Of a stretch of DNA of 39,447 bases, positions 1-7,037 are shown piece by piece. Below the pieces are notes generated by a model. It searched no databases, was not told the origin of the DNA, and saw only the letters and a list, made by a program, of their open reading frames with translations. The position numbers were made by a program, and so were the translations under genes. Origin of the DNA: an uncultured Lachnospiraceae bacterium (GTDB taxonomy: Bacteria > Bacillota > Clostridia > Lachnospirales > Lachnospiraceae); contig CALWRE010000015.1 in NCBI GenBank assembly GCA_944383835.1, positions 1-39,447 of the forward strand, written 5' to 3'. Each line of letters begins with the position of its first letter. Within the stretch, counting starts at the first letter, position 1.

Positions 1-446
1 AACGGAAAACCCCTGTGATCATCATTGATGAGGCGAACTATATCAAGAACGCCGTCCTGAACGATCTGAAGATCCTGTTCAACTTTGAGATGGATTCCCG
101 GGACCGGGCAGTGATCCTTCTGGTTGGACTGCCCCAACTGAACAATACGCTCCAGCTTTCCATCCATGAGCCACTCCGCCAGCGTATCATTATGAACTAC
201 AACATTGACGGGTACTCAAAGGAAGAGGGGCGCGCTTACATTGAGTGGAAACTGAAAAAAGCAGGATGTACAGACTCTGTTTTTGACGACGCAGCAATTG
301 AAGCGATCCTGAACGCTTCCGATGGGACAGCCCGTGTGATCAGCAAGCTCTGCAATGCCTCCCTTGTGATTGGACACAGCCAATCCGCAGGCCGCATTAC
401 ATCCGACATTGTCATGCAGGCGAACAACGACAGCACGATTGGCTGA
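1..446 (+). CDS. ExeA/TniB-like AAA+ ATPase, transposition partner (5' partial)
   Basis: The reading frame is open at the left edge (first full codon at 3), so the true start and the Walker A motif lie outside the window. It opens with the Walker B strand (PVIIIDEANYI), followed by a sensor-like segment (LVGLPQLNNTL) and the arginine-rich LRQRI motif. A small helical lid ends in DGTARVISKLCNASL, the pattern of ExeA/TniB/MuB-like ATPases. In transposons such proteins bind target DNA and activate a DDE transposase, usually encoded directly upstream. The nearby terminal repeats support that role here. General secretion ExeA is the main alternative, but the context argues against it. Confidence 0.75.
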   Translation, partial: RKTPVIIIDEANYIKNAVLNDLKILFNFEMDSRDRAVILLVGLPQLNNTLQLSIHEPLRQRIIMNYNIDGYSKEEGRAYIEWKLKKAGCTDSVFDDAAIEAILNASDGTARVISKLCNASLVIGHSQSAGRITSDIVMQANNDSTIG

Positions 447-451
447 AAAGG

Positions 452-480
452 CATCCGCAATTAATTTGCGGATGTTTTTC
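452..480 (+). terminator. Intrinsic terminator after the transposon ATPase gene
   Basis: A 9-bp perfect stem (CATCCGCAA / TTGCGGATG) with a 5-base loop is followed by TTTTT. It begins five bases after the ATPase stop codon. Confidence 0.8.
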
Positions 481-551
481 TTTTCCCGGAACAATTCGCA
501 AAAACAGCTGCTTTTAAAGTGACTGATATCCCTGTGGGAACCTAAAATCGG

Positions 552-594
552 CATAAAATAATCTGCCGGATAGAGCATCATTTAATTCGCCGGA
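552..594 (-). repeat. Two 19-bp transposase-binding-site-like repeats
   Basis: Copies at 576-594 and 552-570, read on the minus strand, both begin TCCGGC and end in ATG. They match at 14 of 19 positions and are spaced 24 bases start to start. Ordered end repeats of this sort are typical binding sites of MuA/TnsB/TniA transposases. The assignment is inferred from position and similarity. Confidence 0.55.
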
Positions 595-1067
595 CAACAG
601 TAGGCGGACATCTGATGGCCAACGCCCATCATGATATCGGAGCCACTGGCTGTGATGCCGGCTGGGATCAGCTTGCGGATCAGCATGATAGCAGACCCCT
701 GGATCAACCCCAGTATGCCGCCCACCAGCAAGGATAGATAGAAATTGTCCAGTATGAATTCAAAACCCAGCATACCAGTCATAGCTACCAGGAAGGTACC
801 GATACCCACCATGACGCCTCCGCCGATATCGATCAGGCCTACCATCGGCCCCTCCATGATCCGGGCCAGGTAGATGCCGATTCCCATGCTGCCCATGGTA
901 ATCCAGTCCCGCTCGGATAGATAGATATTAGATGTAACCATGTTAAACGTACCCACTCCATAAGTTAAGTACATATTGGTAGTCGTATAGACTCCCGCTC
1001 CCAGGATCGCCATGATCACGATAAAGAACCAATCCTGCATAAAAAGATCTTTTAACTTTTTTCCCAT
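582..1067 (-). pseudogene. DUF4310 family membrane protein, 3' end truncated by transposon
   Basis: This is the last gene of the minus-strand SFCGS/DUF431x operon. The protein is hydrophobic, with about four membrane segments and glycine-rich loops (IDIGGGVMVGIG, LVGGILGLIQG). The family is a membrane protein of unknown function, always found beside DUF4311, DUF4312 and SFCGS proteins. From memory the family is usually over 200 residues; here the reading frame stops at 161. The last codons (CCPAN, stop) are encoded by the transposon tip, so the C-terminal membrane part is missing. The start at 1067 has GGGGG upstream at a long spacing. The rest of the gene should lie on the far side of the transposon. 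The truncated product is probably not functional. Confidence 0.75.
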
Positions 1068-1083
1068 AATATCAATATCCCCC

Positions 1084-1830
1084 TTACTGTCCGAACAACT
1101 GACTCAGCTGCGAGAATGCTGTGATTGCATTGCCGACGAAACCTCTTGCATAGCAGATATACCCCCAGATCACCACCATCAGCACAATGAAGGTGATGGA
1201 AACCTTATTTTTGTAGCCGTGATCCTCGATGGTCTTGCCGGTCAGGATGCCCAGGATCAGACCTGCGCAGGCATTGCCCGTAGCCAGATAAGATATGGAT
1301 CCCAGAATCAGGCCCCAGATACCGGTGTGCTTGCCATTATCCAGACAGGCAATCAGATACAGAATCTGCATGACGATCAGCAGATAATCGGCGGCTGGCG
1401 TAAAGACCTCCATCATTTTATCCGTCACAAAGGAGGGAACCAGGGAACCGGTACAGTTCATCAGCGCATAACAGACCGCGCCGACGATACCGCCCATGAC
1501 TGCCATCTTGAAAGGATCGTACAGAGTCTCCTCCACCTTTTTGTTTTTAAGCAGCAGCAAGCCTGCAGAGATATTCGGCACCGTCCTATGCAGGAAATCC
1601 TGCTGCATGCCGCCATAGGCAATATTATTCGCCCAGCTGTTCAGCATATAGGACAGACCAAAGCTGATGTGGGAGACTGGATCGCCCATACAGGCATTCA
1701 GCTCGCCGATGGTGCGGAAAGCTCCAGCGGCCATAACTTTCGGTGCAAAAAACATGCGGGCTGCACCCGCTCCTACGGCGAATCCGCAGAGCGCGCCAAC
1801 GATAATTGACTTAACCAATAGTCCTATCAT
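1084..1830 (-). CDS. DUF4311 family multi-pass membrane protein
   Basis: A 248-residue, strongly hydrophobic protein that matches what I recall of the DUF4311 family. It starts with a membrane helix (LLVKSIIVGALCGFAVGAGA). Further hydrophobic segments are rich in Gly and Ala, including GGIVGAVCYALMNCTG and a C-terminal VSITFIVLMVVIWGYICYA helix. It lies 16 bases upstream of the DUF4310 gene and just downstream of DUF4312, so the genes are co-transcribed. DUF4310 and DUF4311 together are likely the membrane part of a transporter. This is inferred from hydrophobicity and the association with PRD regulators; the solute is unknown. The ribosome site is GGAGGAGAAGAAGAGA before ATG. Confidence 0.75.
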   Translation of the reverse strand: MIGLLVKSIIVGALCGFAVGAGAARMFFAPKVMAAGAFRTIGELNACMGDPVSHISFGLSYMLNSWANNIAYGGMQQDFLHRTVPNISAGLLLLKNKKVEETLYDPFKMAVMGGIVGAVCYALMNCTGSLVPSFVTDKMMEVFTPAADYLLIVMQILYLIACLDNGKHTGIWGLILGSISYLATGNACAGLILGILTGKTIEDHGYKNKVSITFIVLMVVIWGYICYARGFVGNAITAFSQLSQLFGQ

Positions 1831-1847
1831 TCTCTTCTTCTCCTCCT

Positions 1848-2135
1848 TTACAGGTCAATGGCCGATACCTCTACTTCCACCCGAAGCTTCACGCTGTAGG
1901 TGGTCTTTTCTCTTGAGAAAAGAATCCCCAGATACCGCTCCTTTTTCTTTGTCTCTCGGTAATCCTCAACCTCCACATCCACCGGCTTCATGTAGACGAT
2001 GATCCCCTTCACCCGGCCGGATACTGCCTTCTGCAGCATGGCAAAAGCGTTTCCCAGTGCGTCTTCCTTTGATTTTGTTGAAGAGCCCTGCACGGAAACC
2101 ACTTCCCTGGTGCTGATCAGTTTATTATCCTTCAT
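1848..2135 (-). CDS. DUF4312 family small cytoplasmic protein
   Basis: A 95-residue soluble protein. The start (MKDNKLISTREVV) is chosen because AAGGAG lies four bases upstream; an upstream in-frame ATG at 2162 has no such site and would sit deep inside the SFCGS gene. The gene overlaps the end of the SFCGS gene by 11 bases, which suggests translational coupling. The N-terminal part (VSVQGSSTKSKEDALGNAF) suggests a small alpha/beta fold; the C-terminal half is rich in charged beta strands. The family has no known function. It occurs in conserved order with SFCGS, DUF4311 and DUF4310, so it is probably a cytoplasmic component of the same complex. Confidence 0.75.
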   Translation of the reverse strand: MKDNKLISTREVVSVQGSSTKSKEDALGNAFAMLQKAVSGRVKGIIVYMKPVDVEVEDYRETKKKERYLGILFSREKTTYSVKLRVEVEVSAIDL

Positions 2136-2493
2136 ACGTCTCCTTCCATGCCTGCACAACAACCTTTCCCAATTCTTCCGTATCCATCAGCGGCCCTCCG
2201 ACTACCTCGCAGCCATCCTTGATGCACTGTGCGAAAGCGGCCGGCGTGCGCTGATACTGTTTGAACTTAAATCCGTATTTGTTGGCTGCGTTAAGGGCCC
2301 CCGCCCCTCCGCTGCCGCAGAAGCTTAAGCCCAGGTCGGCGTTTTTCTCCTTCATTACATCCCCCAGCTTCATGTCGGCCAGCATTCCAGGGATCACATA
2401 TGCGGTTCCTCCTGCCTCCTCGACTCCCTTGGCAATCTTCTTGCCCCCTCCCATTCTCTGTCCGATGACGACTATTGGTCTTTTCTCTGCCAT
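2125..2493 (-). CDS. Glycine-rich SFCGS family protein
   Basis: A 122-residue protein that contains its family signature literally: GLSFCGSGGAGALNAANKYG. The N-terminal strand and loop (PIVVIGQRMGGGKKIAKG) suggest a small Rossmann-like fold. The Cys-Gly-Ser-Gly loop resembles the phosphocysteine loop of PTS EIIB proteins, though no homology has been shown. A good ribosome site (GGAGG, nine bases before ATG) supports the start. It sits between the small PRD protein and DUF4312. I infer a soluble, possibly phosphoryl-carrying or ligand-binding subunit of the DUF4310/DUF4311 membrane system. Confidence 0.8.
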   Translation of the reverse strand: MAEKRPIVVIGQRMGGGKKIAKGVEEAGGTAYVIPGMLADMKLGDVMKEKNADLGLSFCGSGGAGALNAANKYGFKFKQYQRTPAAFAQCIKDGCEVVGGPLMDTEELGKVVVQAWKETYEG

Positions 2494-2510
2494 GTTGTGT
2501 TGCCTCCTCC

Positions 2511-2876
2511 TTAATTATTTTCCTGCAGTAATCCGAAGTAAGTTGCCAAAAACAAAATCTCGCTCCGATCCGGTTCCAACTGGCGTTTTTCAAACAGAGG
2601 CGCCGCCATTTCCTGCGCCAGTTCAATCCACCGGTCTTCGATTTCCGCCATGGCTGCTTCCTCATCCGCTACCTTTGTGCAGTCATTCTGCTCAATTCTG
2701 GACAACAGTGCAAAAATATGATTATAAAACATATCCGCAATGGAGTCCTTCACCTGCAGTCCGTGGCCCGCAAGAAACTCGTCGATATACCGGATATCCT
2801 CCGCATATCTCTCCTTCAAGTTCTCGTCAGGTCCCGGAGCCTCTCGTTTCTCCTCCCTGATCATCCGGCAAAACAT
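2511..2876 (-). CDS. Small single-domain PRD protein
   Basis: About 120 residues, and first gene of the minus-strand operon. It has a helical pattern typical of a PTS regulation domain: a conserved His in FYNHIFALLSRIE, then a long acidic helix and a final PDRSEILFLATYFGLL helix. It has no DNA- or RNA-binding domain, so it may modulate the divergent regulator or be a phosphorylation-sensing part of the transporter. The start is uncertain: ATG at 2876 is directly abutted by GAGGGG, while ATG at 2864 has the same site about 12 bases away. PRDs are normally phosphorylated on His by HPr or EIIB, which ties this operon to PTS signalling. Confidence 0.65.
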   Translation of the reverse strand: MFCRMIREEKREAPGPDENLKERYAEDIRYIDEFLAGHGLQVKDSIADMFYNHIFALLSRIEQNDCTKVADEEAAMAEIEDRWIELAQEMAAPLFEKRQLEPDRSEILFLATYFGLLQENN

Positions 2877-3132
2877 CCCCTCTTTCCCTGATCTTGTACA
2901 GCCCCTTCTGTTAATACCATGTTAACTCGTTGTGTCTTTCTTGTAAAAGGCAAAGCTTCCTATCATATGGTGAAATAAATAATTTTTTCTTTTATTTATG
3001 CAATATAATGTTTTATTTTTTATCCGAAAAATTATTCAGTTGCTTTTTGTCTATTTTCGAGATATTATAGATGTGTTTATTGTGTGATTTAGCCAAAGAT
3101 ATGATAGGATTGAAAGAGGGGGCAGAAACCTT
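2877..3132. promoter_or_regulatory. Divergent control region of the SFCGS operon and its regulator
   Basis: This AT-rich 256-base gap separates two divergent transcription units. An 11-base motif, TCCTATCATAT, occurs at 2958-2968 on the plus strand and again, inverted, at 3099-3109. The pair thus lies upstream of each gene, a plausible regulator binding arrangement. A smaller inverted repeat (AAATAAA / TTTATTT) lies near 2975-3000. No clean consensus promoter is present, so the promoters probably depend on an activator. Confidence 0.45.
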
Positions 3133-5046
3133 ATGATGAAGGAGCGTCAAATCGCCATCTTATCCGACTTGGAAAAAACGCAGGTTCCGATTCCTGCTCT
3201 TTTTCTGGCGCAGAAATATAATGTATCCATCCGCACTATCCGAAACGATATCAACGAGATCGACTATGTAGTCAAGCAGTATGGAGGGAAATTCATCCGT
3301 CTGCCCAATAAAGGCATGCGGATTCGCTGCAGCATCTCCATCAGCGACGCCCTCACCGGGGGCTTTACCTGCGACACCTTTTCCAACCTGGAGCGCGGGC
3401 AGCAGCTCCTTGTCCTCTGCGCCGTATTTTTAAGCCGCACCAATCCCATCACCGCCAGTTTTCTGTCGGACTCCCTGTCGGTGAGCACCGGCACCATTAT
3501 GAACCGCATCCGGGATTTAACCTCTGTTTTAGAGAAATACTCCATACAGCTGAAAGGAATCAAGAAAAAGGGATTCTACTTGAACGGCAAGGCCGCCAAC
3601 CTTATCTCCCTGCTGGACGAGGTAGTGGAGTCCCTTCACCCTGATACGCTGAAAGCCACGTTCTTTGCCAGCTCCAGCCCTCTTGCCGCTGCCGAAGAAG
3701 AGAATATCCTAATCCATGATCTAGTCCTCTTTATGGAAAAAGAACTGAACCTTTCCTTTAAAGACAGCCACTCCATCTATACCTCTCTCTTTTTTGTTGT
3801 CCGAAACGCAGAGCTTCGGTCTGCAGACGCTGCAGCCGGCGAACCAGTCCCCGAAACGCAAAATAGCCCGGATTCCCTCGATCCGCTGTGCGGCAGGCTG
3901 TTTGCCTTCCTGCTGGAAAAGCACGGCCTGAGCCTGCACCGCTTCTGGCAGCTTTTTCTGCGCCATGTGCTTCTCTCCTGCACCAATGCCGTCTCTTTCC
4001 TCCGCTCCGAGGCCAATGAGGAAGAAAATTCCAGCTTAAAGCGCGGCGTTTCCATGATGATCCGCGAATCCCTGAACTATTTTCCGGAGCTGAAAGAAGA
4101 GGCCGCAAACCTGGAAAGCGACCTTCTGACCCATCTTTCCATTATGTTAAAACGAATGAAGGCAAAACTGGACAACAGCAACCCTCTGCTTTCCGATATT
4201 AAAATACATTTCCCGGTCACCTTTTCGACGGTAAAGGAGCTGTCCAAAACCTTCTCTCTTTTCTGCTCCATGCCCCTCGACGAAGACCAGCTGGGGTACA
4301 TTACCCTGTATTTTGCCCAATATCTGGAGAAGAAGAATAAAAAAACACCGGTCCGTGCGCTAATTATCTGCAACAGCGGGGCCGGTGCGGCAAAGCTTTT
4401 ATCCACAAAGGTACGCAACCATTTTTCGGATATCTTGATTGTGGGAACGAACTCCTCCTTTAATCTGGAGAGCGGAAAAATTTCTCTGGATGATATCGAC
4501 CTGATTTTGTCCACCGTCAAAATCAGCCCTTCCACCGGTGTGCCTGTTATCACCGTGAGCCCTTTCTTGAGCAACGATGAACTTCTGCGCATTCGGCGCG
4601 CCCTGCTGCAGACGGACGGAGGCCGCGGCCGTGCTTCCGACTCTCCCAGCCTTTATGCGGCTCCAGGGCCGGCGGCTTCGGCGGCTTCGCCGAGCTCCTC
4701 CGCCTCCTTTTCCGAAGGCCTCTCCCCTCTGACCCTGGAGCAGAGCGGGGCCCTGCTGTATGCGGAGATTGTTGTGGACGTTTTCCATATGCTTCGGGAA
4801 ATCTATCCGGATCGAATTGACGCGGACAATTACTCCGCCGTCGCCGGAATTATCACCCACGTTCTTCTGTCCCTGCCCCGCTGGGCGGCCGGGGATTTCA
4901 TCCGGGCCAACGATTATGAGGAACTGCGGGACGAGTACCCGGAGCAGTTCCGGGCCGTCATGAATTTTCTCAACGCGCTGGCGGACAAGCTGCATATCTT
5001 TATTGCCCCCATCGAGGTCTCCGCCCTCCTGCGTTATCTGCTGTAA
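3133..5046 (+). CDS. BglG/MtlR-type PRD transcriptional regulator with EIIB-like domain
   Basis: A 637-residue regulator divergent from the SFCGS operon, which it most likely controls. An N-terminal helix-turn-helix (about residues 5-60; VSIRTIRNDINEID) binds DNA and is followed by a second wHTH-like stretch. A PRD region spans roughly 180-400. The next part is an EIIB-like domain with its cysteine at residue 413 (IICNSGAGAAKLL). An Ala/Ser/Pro linker (about 495-530) is followed by a C-terminal helical domain that again looks like a PRD (VFHMLREIYPDRI, IEVSALLRYLL). The PRDs and EIIB site would let PTS phosphorylation set its activity. No complete classical PTS permease is encoded beside it, so the signal probably comes from HPr or another EII. 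The ribosome site is GAGGGGG. Confidence 0.8.
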   Translation: MMKERQIAILSDLEKTQVPIPALFLAQKYNVSIRTIRNDINEIDYVVKQYGGKFIRLPNKGMRIRCSISISDALTGGFTCDTFSNLERGQQLLVLCAVFLSRTNPITASFLSDSLSVSTGTIMNRIRDLTSVLEKYSIQLKGIKKKGFYLNGKAANLISLLDEVVESLHPDTLKATFFASSSPLAAAEEENILIHDLVLFMEKELNLSFKDSHSIYTSLFFVVRNAELRSADAAAGEPVPETQNSPDSLDPLCGRLFAFLLEKHGLSLHRFWQLFLRHVLLSCTNAVSFLRSEANEEENSSLKRGVSMMIRESLNYFPELKEEAANLESDLLTHLSIMLKRMKAKLDNSNPLLSDIKIHFPVTFSTVKELSKTFSLFCSMPLDEDQLGYITLYFAQYLEKKNKKTPVRALIICNSGAGAAKLLSTKVRNHFSDILIVGTNSSFNLESGKISLDDIDLILSTVKISPSTGVPVITVSPFLSNDELLRIRRALLQTDGGRGRASDSPSLYAAPGPAASAASPSSSASFSEGLSPLTLEQSGALLYAEIVVDVFHMLREIYPDRIDADNYSAVAGIITHVLLSLPRWAAGDFIRANDYEELRDEYPEQFRAVMNFLNALADKLHIFIAPIEVSALLRYLL

Positions 5047-5052
5047 CGAAAA

Positions 5053-5080
5053 TAACCCTTCCTAAAATCAGGAAGGGTTA
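5053..5080. terminator. Hairpin between convergent genes
   Basis: TAACCCTTCCT pairs with AGGAAGGGTTA around a 6-base loop, between the regulator and the HAD gene, whose 3' ends face each other. The T-run after it is poor, so it may be a weak bidirectional terminator. Confidence 0.55.
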
Positions 5081-5104
5081 CGAATCTGTATTCCTAATTT
5101 GCGT

Positions 5105-5947
5105 TCACATGGCATCAATCAATTTCAAATGCACAAACGCCTTATAGAGCCCGTCGTCATCCACTCCGTCCGTAACATAATCCGCCATTGCCTTGATTTC
5201 CTCTCCGCCGCTTCCCATTGCCACGCCTACGGCGCAGTATTCAAGCATGGGGATATCGATTTTCGCATCGCCAAATGCAATCGTATCCTCCCATTTTGCT
5301 CCCAGATAGGCGAGCAGGTGATCGATGGCGTTTGCTTTCGTAATCCCCTTCACTCCAAGATCCCCAAACAGCGCCGTCTCGCCTGCCCCGCCCCATGTGC
5401 CGTTTTCCATGTCAGGGAACTGTTCCTTCGTATCGAGATAATCCTGATAATCATTCAGAAGATAGCTGACTTTGTTCAAGTCATCGCGGTACAGCTCTCC
5501 GCCAAATATCATTTCCGGGAAAATGCTCCTGACACTCATTTTATCTGCGTCCGGCTTTCCTTTTCTCCGGCTGTATTCACGTACAGAATCCAATGCCTTG
5601 TCCTCAAAATGCTCGCTGGCAAACAGTCCGTTATTGCTTTCGAGATAAAATTCCAGTTTCCGGCTGTGCAGCCAGTCCACGATCCTTCTGCACTGTTCCA
5701 TGGTAATGAGCTGATGCATAACCACGGTTCCATGATCCTCCACATAGCTTCCGTTTCCGCCGATCATCCCATCCAGGCCGATATCCCACAGGTTTTCGTA
5801 CACCTCCGCCTTGCTTCTTCCCGTACAGATATAGATCCGATGCCCGTTTTTCCTGGCTTGCCGGATGGCGGCTACCGCGGAATCCGGCAGCTGGCACTCG
5901 TAATTTACAAGTGTGCCGTCCACATCTAAAAAAATAATTTTTCCCAT
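5105..5947 (-). CDS. Cof-type HAD-superfamily phosphatase
   Basis: A 280-residue hydrolase. Motif I is at the N-terminus (FLDVDGTL, nucleophile and acid/base Asp), motif II is ICTGRS, and motif IV lies in IAFGDAKIDIPML. A large alpha/beta cap lies between the Cof-type motifs, as in class IIB enzymes that dephosphorylate sugar phosphates or flavin precursors. In this copy the usual GDGxND is GDAKID: Asp is kept but Asn is replaced by Ile. The start at 5947 is set by AAGGAGG nine bases upstream; the frame stays open to 6067 through a palindromic repeat, but that stretch has no ribosome site. The substrate cannot be predicted. Confidence 0.85.
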   Translation of the reverse strand: MGKIIFLDVDGTLVNYECQLPDSAVAAIRQARKNGHRIYICTGRSKAEVYENLWDIGLDGMIGGNGSYVEDHGTVVMHQLITMEQCRRIVDWLHSRKLEFYLESNNGLFASEHFEDKALDSVREYSRRKGKPDADKMSVRSIFPEMIFGGELYRDDLNKVSYLLNDYQDYLDTKEQFPDMENGTWGGAGETALFGDLGVKGITKANAIDHLLAYLGAKWEDTIAFGDAKIDIPMLEYCAVGVAMGSGGEEIKAMADYVTDGVDDDGLYKAFVHLKLIDAM

Positions 5948-5987
5948 TTGCCTCATCCTCCTTGCTTTTCTCCCCCATTTCCATATA

Positions 5988-6067
5988 ATGATGTTGGGGT
6001 CAAAAGGTATTTTGACCCCTATGATACCAGATTGCTCCGCACTGCGTGCTCCCGCAATCTGCATCAT
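5988..6067. repeat. Composite palindromic intergenic element
   Basis: Two nested hairpins are bracketed by ATGATG (5988-5993) and CATCAT (6062-6067). The first is GGGGTCAAAA-GGTA-TTTTGACCCC (5996-6019), perfect over 10 bp. The second pairs CAGATTGC (6028-6035) with GCAATCTG (6054-6061) and inside it GCAC with GTGC. It lies between divergent genes and contains no open gene of its own. It looks like a REP/MITE-type dispersed repeat, but no second copy occurs in this window. Confidence 0.6.
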
Positions 6068-6155
6068 ATAATATAACTATAGTGCAGACGGTCGCAAATT
6101 ACTATCCCTTTCAGCCTTGACTATTGCAACAATCGTATTTCAGGAGGATTTCAGT

Positions 6156-7034
6156 ATGGTAAATGTAGATATCATGCAGGATGCATCGGAAATTGTTCAC
6201 TATGACAATCCGGCTGTCCCTCTTTATATACGGGTTGCTATTCTGTCAGCCTACCCGGATAAGAAAGCCCTATGCCATTGGCATGAGGATGTAGAATGGA
6301 TTTACGTCATAGAAGGAGAAATGAATTACCAGATAAACGGGAAGACGGTTTTGCTGAAAGAAACGGACTGCCTTATGGTCGGCTCCCGGCAGCTTCACTA
6401 TGGCTATTCCCACCTGCACCGGGACTGCAAATTTATCTGCATCCTTTTCCGCCCCAGTCTTTTAAAAGCGAATCCAAGCATATATAAAAAATACATTGCG
6501 CCGTTTACAGAAAGCAAAACCATGGAATACCTTCATTATACGGGGCAGTCTGAAGACTGCCGTCAGATGCGGGAATGGATTCAGCGGATACTCTCTTTAA
6601 AGCAGGAAAACGGCGACGCTTATGAACTGGAAATCATAAGCGTCTTATACCTCATGTATCGTGCGCTTTTCCGGCAGCAGAAAAATGTGCTGGAGCAAAA
6701 CGCCCCGCCGGGCAATATGGAGCTCGAGCTGCAGAGGAAAATGGTTTCTTACATATACGAACATTACCAGGAACCTTTAACCTTGCATGAAATCGCTGCA
6801 GCGGGGAACATCAGCCGAAGCAAGTGCTGCATCATTTTCAAGCGTTACCTCCAGCAGTCGCCCATTGCCTTTTTAAACAAGTACCGCCTGGAGGTCAGCC
6901 GCTATTTGCTGAAAAATACCTCCTCCCATATTTCACAAATCGCAGTCTCCTGCGGGTTCAATCACTTGAGTTATTTTTCCAAGCTGTTCCTTCGGGAGTA
7001 TGGCCGTACTCCGACAGAACATCGAAAGCAGTGA
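6156..7034 (+). CDS. AraC-family transcriptional regulator
   Basis: A 292-residue regulator. The N-terminal half is a cupin-type sensor (HWHEDVEWIYVIEGEMNYQING, written here in part as motif HWHEDVEW). The C-terminal 100 residues hold the two helix-turn-helix units of AraC proteins (LTLHEIAAAGNISRSKCCIIF, then ISQIAVSCGFNHLSYFSKLF in outline). The final EYGRTPTEHRKQ is the usual family ending. ATG at 6156 is preferred over a TTG at 6117 because CAGGAGG lies eight bases upstream. The ligand is probably a sugar, as is common in the family. Targets are unknown; the adjacent genes face away (HAD) or toward it (GT8). Confidence 0.88.
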   Translation: MVNVDIMQDASEIVHYDNPAVPLYIRVAILSAYPDKKALCHWHEDVEWIYVIEGEMNYQINGKTVLLKETDCLMVGSRQLHYGYSHLHRDCKFICILFRPSLLKANPSIYKKYIAPFTESKTMEYLHYTGQSEDCRQMREWIQRILSLKQENGDAYELEIISVLYLMYRALFRQQKNVLEQNAPPGNMELELQRKMVSYIYEHYQEPLTLHEIAAAGNISRSKCCIIFKRYLQQSPIAFLNKYRLEVSRYLLKNTSSHISQIAVSCGFNHLSYFSKLFLREYGRTPTEHRKQ

Positions 7035-7037
7035 AGT

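Larger units (their letters stand above)
1..599. mobile_element. Right end of a Mu/Tn7-like transposon (partial)
   Basis: This is the end of a transposable element whose body lies left of the window. Three things support it: the 3' part of an ExeA-type ATPase gene, a terminator after it, and two related 19-base sites just inside the boundary. The inferred outer tip, read inward on the minus strand from 599, begins TGTTGTCCGGCGAATTAA, so the end has the TG/CA form used by Mu- and Tn7-type DDE transposases. Beyond 599 the sequence becomes DUF4310 coding sequence. The transposase, the left end and the target duplication cannot be seen, so the exact tip could be off by a few bases. Confidence 0.65.

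Noticed and set aside
216..581. Minus-strand frame of 121 codons opposite the transposon ATPase
   Set aside because: It is antisense to a clear ATPase gene, lies over the terminator and the terminal repeats, and shows no known domain.
1012..1809. Plus-strand frame of 265 codons opposite DUF4311
   Set aside because: Rich in His and Gln as usual for the complement of a hydrophobic gene; DUF4311 on the other strand has membrane helices and a ribosome site.
6117..6155. TTG start for the AraC gene
   Set aside because: ATG at 6156 has CAGGAGG at the right distance; TTG has none.
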